From contig JAKIZN010000093.1 in NCBI GenBank assembly GCA_022708005.1, positions 1 through 6,548 on the forward strand: a stretch of 6,548 nucleotides of DNA, in the 5' to 3' direction. Shown here in pieces: positions 1 to 5,408 of the stretch (position 1 is the stretch's first letter; each line of letters starts with the position of its first letter). The position numbers and the translations under genes are program-made. The notes under the pieces are model-generated. The model was not told where the DNA came from. It saw nothing but the letters and a program-made list of their open reading frames with translations, and did no database searches. Source of the DNA: Bacteroidota bacterium (GTDB lineage Bacteria; Bacteroidota; Ignavibacteria; Kapaibacteriales; UBA2268).

Positions 1-390
1 AGCGAGCCTCTCACGAACTACCGGCATCGCCAAATTATAGTCAAAATACATCAAATAAAATTGCACAGGCGATGCAATCAATAGCAACACGAATGCCATC
101 AGCAGCCAGCCATTTTGCTTTAACCGCGATTTATTTTTAAAAAATAAAACAAGCATCGAAATAAAAAACACTGAGTAGCCTATCGCAGTATATATCGCGA
201 GATTTGCGAACAAATAAACATTTTGCATTTGAACTTGTGGCGAATAGTGCGATTTCAGAGATAGCACAGCTTCAGGGCTAAATAAATCGTATCCGATAGC
301 CGTTCTTAATATTGAACCGCCGAACCATAGAGCAAATCCCAACAGCATTAGCGTCAAAGTGGTTTTTGTTATTTTATCAAAAATTATCAT
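1..390 (-). CDS. Partial unknown multi-pass membrane protein (N-terminal 130 residues)
   Basis: An open frame runs from an ATG at 388-390 (complement) to the left edge with no stop, giving the first 130 residues of a protein that begins MIIFDKITKTT. An in-frame TAA lies four codons upstream, so this ATG is the first possible one. Three hydrophobic segments are visible, at about residues 11-30, 60-84 and 94-115. Lysines lie before the first segment (K6, K10) and a basic loop (KNKSRLKQ) lies between the second and third, so the positive-inside rule puts the N-terminus in the cytoplasm and the 31-58 loop outside. The loop contains an RTAIGYDLFSPE stretch. There is no signal peptidase site or catalytic motif that I can name, and I do not recognise the family. 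It diverges from murF across a 79-bp spacer. No Shine-Dalgarno is evident. Coding status rests on the unbroken frame, codon pattern and sensible topology. Confidence 0.7.
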   Translation of the reverse strand, partial: MIIFDKITKTTLTLMLLGFALWFGGSILRTAIGYDLFSPEAVLSLKSHYSPQVQMQNVYLFANLAIYTAIGYSVFFISMLVLFFKNKSRLKQNGWLLMAFVLLLIASPVQFYLMYFDYNLAMPVVRERLA

Positions 391-423
391 ATAAATTGCT
401 TAATATTGTATTGTAAATTTATG

Positions 424-431
424 CAAAAATA
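424..431 (-). promoter_or_regulatory. Possible Bacteroidota-type -7 element for the leftward membrane-protein gene
   Basis: On the complement, TATTTTTG matches the TAnnTTTG -7 consensus known from Bacteroidota sigma factors. It lies 33 nt upstream of the ATG at 390, which would leave a leader of roughly 25-30 nt. No convincing TTTG -33 element is seen at the expected distance, so this is only a candidate. The 79-bp spacer 391-469 must also serve murF on the other strand; TAAATTTA at 414-421 (plus) is a weaker 7-of-8 match. Confidence 0.25.
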
Positions 432-469
432 CAAAAAAAGAGAAATTTAATAGCACTTTAGAGAAAATT

Positions 470-1855
470 ATGATTGAAAACTTCGCAAAATTCGATAGAG
501 CAGACTTATCTGCAATTTTTGGCGAGCAAGCGTTGCTGAATATTAGCGATGCAAATGTCTGCGCAGGGATTTCGATAGATTCGCGAACAATTAAGCCAAA
601 CAATGCTTTTGTGGCTCTTGTCGGCGAAAAAATAGATGGGCATAGCAAAGTGATTGAAGCGCTTGACGCAGGCGCGGCTTTTGCAGTTATTTCGGAAACT
701 TGGTATGCAGAAAATCAAGCAAAGCTAGCCGATAAGCCGATTATTATTGTAAAAGATACGCTCGTGGCTTTGGGCGATATGGCAAATTATTATCGCCATC
801 AGTTCGATGCGACTGTTATTGCGGTGGCTGGCTCTAACGGAAAAACTACGACTAAAGATATGCTCGCTGCCGTCCTTTCAAAGAAATTCAATGTATTGAA
901 GACGCACCATAACTTTAACAACCGTATAGGCGTGCCGCTCATGCTATTTTCGTTGAGCGATAGCGTGGAATTTGCCGTAATTGAAATTGGCACAAACGAG
1001 CCGGGAGAGGTATTTCTCTTGTCGGAGATGGTTGCTCCTGACGCTGGGCTGATAACTAATATCGGGCTTGAACATCTCGAAAAATTGATAGATCTTGATG
1101 GGGTGGAAATGGAGGAAACGAGTTTATTCGGTTATATGTATCGCAGAAATGGGCTATGCTTTATAAATAGTGATGACGAAAGGCTCGATAGATATGCTTC
1201 AATGCTTACAAAAAAATACACATATTCGTCTGAAAAGCAAGCTATGCTGCAAGCCGAAATAAAGGTAGATGATAAGCTCCGTCCGCATATTCATTTAAAG
1301 ACAGAGGAATTGGAATTTGAGCTTAGCCCGAACTCTGTTGGTTTGGCTGCGGCTTATAATTCAATCGCCGCTGCTGCTGTGGGCTTAGCTTATGGCGTTG
1401 AAGCGAAGGATATTATTGCTGCTTTGGAAGAATTTAAAGCTGATGATTACATCGGTTATGCGAGAATGGCTCTGCAAAATGTAAACGGCTATCTTATTTT
1501 GAATGATTGCTATAATGCAAATCCATCATCTATGCTGATGTCGCTCAAAACTCTATCGCTGTTTCAAGGTAAGCCTAGAAGGGCTGCGGTTCTTGGCGAT
1601 ATGTTCGAGCTTGGCGATGCAGCCGAGCAATCACATAGAGACGTGCTTGAGTATGCTTCAGATGTTTGCGATGAAGTATTTGCAATTGGCTCCAATATGA
1701 AAATAGCGAGCGAGACTATTGCAAAACCTAACGTTAAGCATTTTGATAGCTTCGATAGCTTATCTATAGCGCTCAGCGGCAAGCAAAGCGATTATGCGAT
1801 ACTTTTGAAGGGGTCTCGCGGGATGAAAATGGAGACTTTATTAGGTAAATTGTAA
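470..1855 (+). CDS. murF: MurF: UDP-N-acetylmuramoyl-tripeptide--D-alanyl-D-alanine ligase
   Basis: This cytoplasmic ATP-dependent ligase joins D-Ala-D-Ala to the UDP-MurNAc-tripeptide, the last soluble step of peptidoglycan precursor synthesis. The 461 residues align over their whole length with E. coli MurF (about 452). The N-terminal substrate domain carries SIDSR (35-39) and FVALVGEKIDGH (47-58). The central ATPase domain has the P-loop GSNGKTTTK (121-129), HNFNNRIGVP (147-156), EIGTNEPGE (172-180) and TNIGLEHLE (196-204). The C-terminal domain has R332, NDCYNANPSSM (345-355), LGDMFELG (375-382) and LKGSRGMKME (446-455). Two departures matter: the position of the carbamoylated Lys202 of E. 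coli is Glu216, and the His-Asn of GxHNxxN is Ala293-Ala294, while the later Asn297 is kept. The first ATG fits the family's N-terminus; only a weak AGAG-like sequence precedes it. The next gene on the same strand is a class A PBP, so both act on peptidoglycan, but the 157-bp gap argues for a separate promoter. A MurF-like paralogue with altered catalysis is the only realistic alternative. Confidence 0.95.
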   Translation: MIENFAKFDRADLSAIFGEQALLNISDANVCAGISIDSRTIKPNNAFVALVGEKIDGHSKVIEALDAGAAFAVISETWYAENQAKLADKPIIIVKDTLVALGDMANYYRHQFDATVIAVAGSNGKTTTKDMLAAVLSKKFNVLKTHHNFNNRIGVPLMLFSLSDSVEFAVIEIGTNEPGEVFLLSEMVAPDAGLITNIGLEHLEKLIDLDGVEMEETSLFGYMYRRNGLCFINSDDERLDRYASMLTKKYTYSSEKQAMLQAEIKVDDKLRPHIHLKTEELEFELSPNSVGLAAAYNSIAAAAVGLAYGVEAKDIIAALEEFKADDYIGYARMALQNVNGYLILNDCYNANPSSMLMSLKTLSLFQGKPRRAAVLGDMFELGDAAEQSHRDVLEYASDVCDEVFAIGSNMKIASETIAKPNVKHFDSFDSLSIALSGKQSDYAILLKGSRGMKMETLLGKL

Positions 1856-1876
1856 TCGATAGTTTGCAATTAAATT

Positions 1877-1925
1877 ATCGGCAAAAGCGTTGCTGTATGG
1901 CATTCGGTTGCTGTTATTTGCCGAT
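1877..1925. repeat. Inverted repeat between murF and the PBP gene (possible hairpin or weak terminator)
   Basis: ATCGGCAAA at 1877-1885 is exactly complementary to TTTGCCGAT at 1917-1925, a 9-bp stem enclosing a 31-nt loop. The loop holds the octamer GTTGCTGT twice (1889-1896 and 1907-1914). It begins 22 nt after the murF stop codon and is followed by an AT-rich stretch without a clean T-run, so it is at best an imperfect terminator. An RNA element or a binding site in front of the PBP gene is equally possible. Confidence 0.35.
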
Positions 1926-2012
1926 ACGTCATTATTATCTTTATTTTCACAAAAAAAAATTGTATTTTGAAATTTTATATTGATGAACATTTGCAACAAA
2001 CGTTAAGTCAAA

Positions 2013-4262
2013 ATGAAGCCATTTAAGCTATTGATATTATTGATTTTGATTACTCTTTTGGGTATTGCGGCGGCTACTATATATATATATATGGTAACGT
2101 CATACAATATGCCGTCTTTGGAGCAGCTTGAGAATCCGCGACAAAACTTAGCAACGAGAATTTACAGTGCTGATGATGAACTATTGGATTTCTACTTTGT
2201 AGAGCGACGCGTGCCACTGACTTTTAATGACATACCTAAAGACTTCATTAACGCTCTTGTTTCCACAGAAGACCGTAAGTTTTGGAAACACTGGGGAATA
2301 CATACTGGGCGAGTGTTTAATTCTTTTGTAAAAAATTTATTGCCCGGCGGCAGACGTGAGGGAGCTTCCACTCTAACTATGCAGCTTGCACGTAATTTAT
2401 ATTTGAATTTTGATGTAACGTTGGAAAGAAAAATCCGTGAAGCAGTTACTGCGACTCAAATTGAGAAAACTTACACAAAAGAGGAAATAATTGAATTATA
2501 TACAAATACGGTTAATTTTGGTCGTGGCGCTTATGGGCTACAAGTTGCCGCTAAAGCCTACTTCGATAAAGAGCCGAAAGAGCTAACCACTGCGCAATGT
2601 GCATTTCTCGTTGGCTTGCTCAAAAAGCCGGAATACTACAACCGCAAGGAAAATTATGATGACGCTATTGCTCGGCGAAATCTTGTTATCAAACTAATGT
2701 ATGATGAGGACTATATTAGCTCTGCCCAATTTGTTAGAGCAGTTGAAGAACCGCTGGAGTTTGCGGCGACTGCTGTAAGCAAAAACGTTTTGGGTGGCAA
2801 TTCCAAATTAGGAATTTCGCCACATTTTGTGGAGATGCTAAGGCAGAATTTGAGCAAAGACAATAGATTAAGGGAATACGACTTATATCGCGATGGACTA
2901 GTAATTTATACGACAATCGATTCGCGAATCCAAAAATTGCTCAATCGGGCACTCGAAGAATATATGCCAGAAATACAAAGCTCTTTCGACAAAAATTGGT
3001 CTTGGGAGCGGCATAAAAATGTTTTGGATAACTTAGTATCAAAAGCTATAAGAAATAGGGCGGATTATCGCTCTGCCGACGAGAACAAAAAGAAAAATTT
3101 AGCCGATAGGCTAAAGTTCAATAAAAAATTTATTGATTCAGTAAAAAATTCAGCGGCAACCGTCCAAGTTGGCGTTGTAATATTAGATCCTGCGACGGGT
3201 GCAATACTTGCTATGGCGGGAGCGTCGCCAAAATTTATGCGTGAAAATCCAGATGCAAAATATTCTCTTAATCATGCGGCACAAATCAGGCGCCAACCCG
3301 GCTCCTCGTTTAAGCCGTTTGTTTATGCTTCTTCGCTGCTTAAAGGACTGACTCCCGAAAGCAGAATTGCCTGCGGTCCGTATAGTTATACGCTATCTAC
3401 TGGCGAAGTATGGTCGCCACGCGGCTCTGGCTGCGACGATGGTGAATCGACTGTATCGCTAACATCTGGATTAACTCGCTCGATTAATACAGTTGCCGCA
3501 AGGCTTATAACCGAAGTTACATCGCCGTCAGATGTGGTTTCGCTTGCGAGGAAAATGGGCTTTCAATCGGATTTGAAAGCTGTTCCATCGCTATCATTGG
3601 GCGGTGGCGGCGAAGTTAGCCCAATTGAAATAACTTCTGCTTATGGAACTTTTGCATATAATGGAATGCACGTAGATCCTTATTATTACACAAGAATCGA
3701 ATCCAATAAAGGCGAAATTATTGCTGATAAAAGCCAAGCCCGTAGCATCAATGATGTTTTTAGCAAGGAAATAGCACAGCAAATGACTTATATGATGCAA
3801 AGTGTTGTTAATTATGGGACAGCATCGCGGGTGAGGCAATTTCTAAAAGATGTCGATGCTGCTGGCAAAACAGGCACAACTAATAATGCAACAGATGCTT
3901 GGTTTATCGGCTATACTCCGCAGCTTGTGTGTGGAATATGGATGGGATTTGATGATAACAGCATAACGTTTGACTGTCTAGGCTCGGTTGGCTATGGCGG
4001 GCGCACCGCTGCTCCGCTGTGGGGCAAAATTATGAGCTTAATTTATGCTGACCCGCAAGTGCCATATAAACAAAGGAAGTTTATTTTTAATATAAAAGAT
4101 TCAACTAATTCCGATGCAACTAACTGGAGACCATATAATTTAACGAATACGCAAAAGTCTTCCAACGATGCTCCGTTAGAGCCAAACAGCGCTCCGCCGC
4201 AAAGTAGCAAAGATGCTCCTATATTGCCACCATTACCCAAAAAGCAGAATGGGGGAGATTAG
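2013..4262 (+). CDS. Class A penicillin-binding protein (PBP1A family; GT51 glycosyltransferase plus transpeptidase)
   Basis: This bifunctional peptidoglycan synthase is anchored in the inner membrane: it polymerises lipid II into glycan strands and cross-links their peptides in the periplasm. The 749 residues begin with a short basic start and one membrane segment (about 4-27). The GT51 domain follows, with catalytic Glu86 in EDRKFWKHWG (86-95), GASTLTMQLARN (117-128), RKIRE (139-143) and EEIIELYTN (157-165). A charged linker (about 315-380) leads to the transpeptidase, with nucleophile Ser431 in the SSFK box (431-434), SIN (490-492) and KTGT (619-622). The tail beyond about 710 is rich in Pro, Ser and Asn and looks disordered. 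All active-site residues are present, so the enzyme should be active. It is of the mrcA/ponA type, but orthology to PBP1a rather than another class A PBP cannot be settled here. The ATG fits the short cytoplasmic tail usual in the family; no Shine-Dalgarno is visible. It lies downstream of murF and ends at the repeat-rich convergent spacer. Confidence 0.95.
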   Translation: MKPFKLLILLILITLLGIAAATIYIYMVTSYNMPSLEQLENPRQNLATRIYSADDELLDFYFVERRVPLTFNDIPKDFINALVSTEDRKFWKHWGIHTGRVFNSFVKNLLPGGRREGASTLTMQLARNLYLNFDVTLERKIREAVTATQIEKTYTKEEIIELYTNTVNFGRGAYGLQVAAKAYFDKEPKELTTAQCAFLVGLLKKPEYYNRKENYDDAIARRNLVIKLMYDEDYISSAQFVRAVEEPLEFAATAVSKNVLGGNSKLGISPHFVEMLRQNLSKDNRLREYDLYRDGLVIYTTIDSRIQKLLNRALEEYMPEIQSSFDKNWSWERHKNVLDNLVSKAIRNRADYRSADENKKKNLADRLKFNKKFIDSVKNSAATVQVGVVILDPATGAILAMAGASPKFMRENPDAKYSLNHAAQIRRQPGSSFKPFVYASSLLKGLTPESRIACGPYSYTLSTGEVWSPRGSGCDDGESTVSLTSGLTRSINTVAARLITEVTSPSDVVSLARKMGFQSDLKAVPSLSLGGGGEVSPIEITSAYGTFAYNGMHVDPYYYTRIESNKGEIIADKSQARSINDVFSKEIAQQMTYMMQSVVNYGTASRVRQFLKDVDAAGKTGTTNNATDAWFIGYTPQLVCGIWMGFDDNSITFDCLGSVGYGGRTAAPLWGKIMSLIYADPQVPYKQRKFIFNIKDSTNSDATNWRPYNLTNTQKSSNDAPLEPNSAPPQSSKDAPILPPLPKKQNGGD
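2078..2092. repeat. (TA)7 dinucleotide tract inside the PBP membrane-anchor codons
   Basis: Fifteen nucleotides of alternating T and A, beginning and ending with T, encode part of the TIYIYM stretch at the end of the membrane segment (residues 22-27). Gain or loss of one TA unit would shift the frame of the whole PBP. The tract may simply reflect AT-rich codons for Ile and Tyr. Confidence 0.8.
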
Positions 4263-4312
4263 CAAGGGCAATATAGTTGGATTGCAGTATGCTTAATTTT
4301 ACGGGTAACCCA

Positions 4313-4394
4313 AAATAACGTAATAGAAACTTTCCAATTGCCTATTTGCTGCTCTCCAGATGTCCTACACCTTCGAGGTGTAGGACATCTTAAA
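4313..4394. repeat. 82-bp direct repeat, copy 1
   Basis: It matches 4537-4618 base for base except one position (C4319 against T4543); the last 75 bases are identical. It consists of a non-palindromic left half (GTAATAGAAAC onward) and a right half that is a long palindrome. The copies lie 224 bp apart, start to start, in the same orientation. Confidence 0.95.
4358..4390. repeat. 33-nt palindrome in copy 1
   Basis: AGATGTCCTACACC (4358-4371) pairs perfectly with GGTGTAGGACATCT (4377-4390) around TTCGA. T4372 and A4376 can also pair, giving a 15-bp stem with a three-base loop. It would be very stable as RNA or as extruded DNA. No T-run follows on either strand, so a simple intrinsic terminator is unlikely. 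Confidence 0.95.
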
Positions 4395-4407
4395 GTAAAA
4401 TTGTAAA

Positions 4408-4422
4408 GAACCCAAAGGGTTC
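4408..4422. repeat. Outer left hairpin of the nested palindrome
   Basis: GAACCC (4408-4413) and GGGTTC (4417-4422) form a 6-bp stem with an AAA loop. Two bases later the decamer ATGTTTGTAG begins. On the complement the stem is followed by TTTACAATTTTAC, so it might work as a weak terminator for the queC transcript. Confidence 0.85.
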
Positions 4423-4424
4423 AA

Positions 4425-4508
4425 ATGTTTGTAGTAAAGAATAATCGGCGATTTATACGACTCCGTAGGAGTCGCATTGGGTTATGCAATTTTATTTTCT
4501 ACAAACAT
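4425..4508. repeat. Inverted decamers ATGTTTGTAG / CTACAAACAT enclosing the central hairpin
   Basis: ATGTTTGTAG at 4425-4434 has its exact reverse complement at 4499-4508. The AT-rich sequence just inside each arm is also roughly complementary (AAAGAATAA against TTTTATTTT), so the arms could extend as an imperfect stem. The pair is centred at 4466.5, the same centre as the flanking hairpins. Confidence 0.9.
4458..4474. repeat. Central hairpin of the nested palindrome
   Basis: CGACTCC (4458-4464) and GGAGTCG (4468-4474) form a perfect 7-bp GC-rich stem with a GTA loop. It sits at the midpoint of the larger symmetric structure spanning 4408-4525. Confidence 0.9.
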
Positions 4509-4510
4509 CA

Positions 4511-4525
4511 AATCCCTTCGGGATT
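4511..4525. repeat. Outer right hairpin of the nested palindrome
   Basis: AATCCC (4511-4516) and GGGATT (4520-4525) form a 6-bp stem with a TTC loop. Read on the complement it has the same layout as the left outer hairpin: 6-bp stem, three-base loop, two bases, then ATGTTTGTAG. The stem sequence differs while its pairing is kept, as in families of palindromic repeats. Confidence 0.85.
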
Positions 4526-4536
4526 AAAATAATTCC

Positions 4537-4618
4537 AAATAATGTAATAGAAACTTTCCAATTGCCTATTTGCTGCTCTCCAGATGTCCTACACCTTCGA
4601 GGTGTAGGACATCTTAAA
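4537..4618. repeat. 82-bp direct repeat, copy 2
   Basis: This is the second copy of the module at 4313-4394, in the same orientation and with one mismatch. It starts 11 bp after the nested palindrome ends and finishes 84 bp before the end of queC. Confidence 0.95.
4582..4614. repeat. 33-nt palindrome in copy 2
   Basis: It is identical to the palindrome of copy 1, with arms at 4582-4595 and 4601-4614. Since the two copies are both palindromic and direct repeats, this arm set can pair within itself or with the other copy, which makes the spacer prone to slippage or deletion. Confidence 0.95.
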
Positions 4619-4629
4619 AGCTAAGCTTT
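4617..4629. repeat. Small palindrome AAAGCT-A-AGCTTT
   Basis: A 6-bp inverted repeat with a single central base begins at the very end of copy 2. It is short and AT-rich. It lies 73 bp past the end of queC on the queC strand; a terminator role is possible but unsupported. Confidence 0.5.
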
Positions 4630-4702
4630 CCTTACGGATACGCATTCAGTTAGAGTTCCTGCTGCATTATTCGGGATAAATTGCTGCAAGTTGCTGGTAA
4701 AG

Positions 4703-5371
4703 CTAAACATACTCAATCGGATCTCTGTATCCAGATAGCGAGAAGCCTTTTAGTCTTAGCTTGCAGGATTCGCACTCGCCGCAGGCTTTATCTTCATTTT
4801 TATAGCAACTCCAAGTAAGTTGCAAAGGAACGTTAAGTTCCATACTTTTTTGAACAATCTGCATCTTTGAAAAATTGATGATTGGGGTAACAATTTTGAT
4901 ATTTGTGCTTGGCTTGGTGCCGAGATTTATCACCTGCTGCATCGCTTCAAAAAACGATGCTCTGCAATCTGGATAGCCGCTTGAATCATCTTCGACTGCT
5001 CCAATAAACAGCGCCCCTGCTTCGATTACTTCTGCCCAGCTCGCAGCTATACATAATATATTCGCATTGCGGAATGGGACGTAAGTATTAGGCACATTGG
5101 ACTTATCAAAACTTGCCGGAGGCACTGGGATTGAGTTATCAGTAAGGCTTGAACCACCAATTTGACTGAAATATTTTACGTCAACCACAAGCCTATCTAT
5201 AGCATTATAATAGTCGCATAATTGATTAAATGCCTGCAACTCACGAGCTTCCGTAAGCTGACCGTAATTCAAGTGTAGCCCTGCTATTTCATAACCTTGC
5301 TCGGCAGCTATGCCGGCGCACAATGCGGAATCCATGCCGCCACTCATTAAAACCACAGCTTTTTGTTTCAC
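4703..5371 (-). CDS. queC: QueC: 7-cyano-7-deazaguanine synthase
   Basis: This cytoplasmic enzyme uses ATP and ammonia to turn 7-carboxy-7-deazaguanine into preQ0, the precursor of the tRNA base queuosine. The 222 residues match the family's usual length. The N-terminus has the PP-loop SGGMDS (10-15), which binds ATP, and LHLNYGQLTEARELQAF (32-48) follows the family pattern. TYVPFRN (96-102) corresponds to the usual VPxRN. DDSSGYPDCR (128-137) is the substrate-side signature. Four cysteines, C189 (in TWSCY), C197, C200 and C203 (CGECESC), form the zinc site. The start is GTG, supported by AGGAG nine bases upstream; the nearest upstream ATG runs into a stop two codons later. It lies 37 bp after the AI-2E-family gene on the same strand, so co-transcription is likely. 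No queD, queE or queF is in the window, so the rest of the pathway must be elsewhere or come from salvage. I see no missing catalytic residue. Confidence 0.96.
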   Translation of the reverse strand: MKQKAVVLMSGGMDSALCAGIAAEQGYEIAGLHLNYGQLTEARELQAFNQLCDYYNAIDRLVVDVKYFSQIGGSSLTDNSIPVPPASFDKSNVPNTYVPFRNANILCIAASWAEVIEAGALFIGAVEDDSSGYPDCRASFFEAMQQVINLGTKPSTNIKIVTPIINFSKMQIVQKSMELNVPLQLTWSCYKNEDKACGECESCKLRLKGFSLSGYRDPIEYV

Positions 5372-5380
5372 TTCGATTTT

Positions 5381-5385
5381 CTCCT
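5381..5385 (-). promoter_or_regulatory. Shine-Dalgarno of queC (decides the GTG start)
   Basis: On the complement, AGGAG lies nine bases before the GTG at 5371-5369. It is the only strong Shine-Dalgarno seen in the window. It fixes the non-ATG start and leaves no room for an upstream alternative. Confidence 0.75.
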
Positions 5386-5408
5386 ATTGCTTAATTTTTC
5401 ATTATTTG

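Larger units (their letters stand above)
4263..4702. other. Convergent non-coding spacer filled with ordered repeats
   Basis: This 440-bp stretch lies between the 3' ends of the PBP gene (plus) and queC (minus). I find no convincing gene in it. The first 50 bases are featureless. From 4313 to 4629 it is an ordered set of repeats: an 82-bp module, a 118-nt nested palindrome, a second 82-bp module in the same orientation, then a small palindrome. The remaining bases up to queC show nothing clear. The stem-loops could end transcription from both sides, but none is followed by a good T-run on the plus strand. On the minus strand the stem at 4408-4422 runs into a T-rich stretch and is the best terminator candidate for queC. 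Confidence 0.85.

Noticed and set aside
2361..2396. GT51 motif reads GASTLTMQLARN, with Met where E. coli PBPs have the first Gln of QQ.
   Set aside because: The essential residues around it are kept and, as far as I know, this Gln varies among class A PBPs; not treated as a defect.
4358..4378. A tiny reading frame starting MSYTFEV within each 82-bp module.
   Set aside because: It ends after seven codons within the palindrome, has no ribosome binding site and is a by-product of the repeat.
4313..4618. The repeat block as a CRISPR array.
   Set aside because: There are only two copies, the repeat unit is 82 bp, the 142-bp interval is itself palindromic, and no cas gene is present.
4263..4702. 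A tRNA or other known structured RNA in the spacer.
   Set aside because: No cloverleaf with an anticodon arm or CCA-like end could be drawn; the stems are simple palindromes.
5072..5092. QueC reads VPFRN instead of the VPGRN of E. coli.
   Set aside because: The other signatures and all four zinc cysteines are intact; variation at this position seems tolerable within the family.
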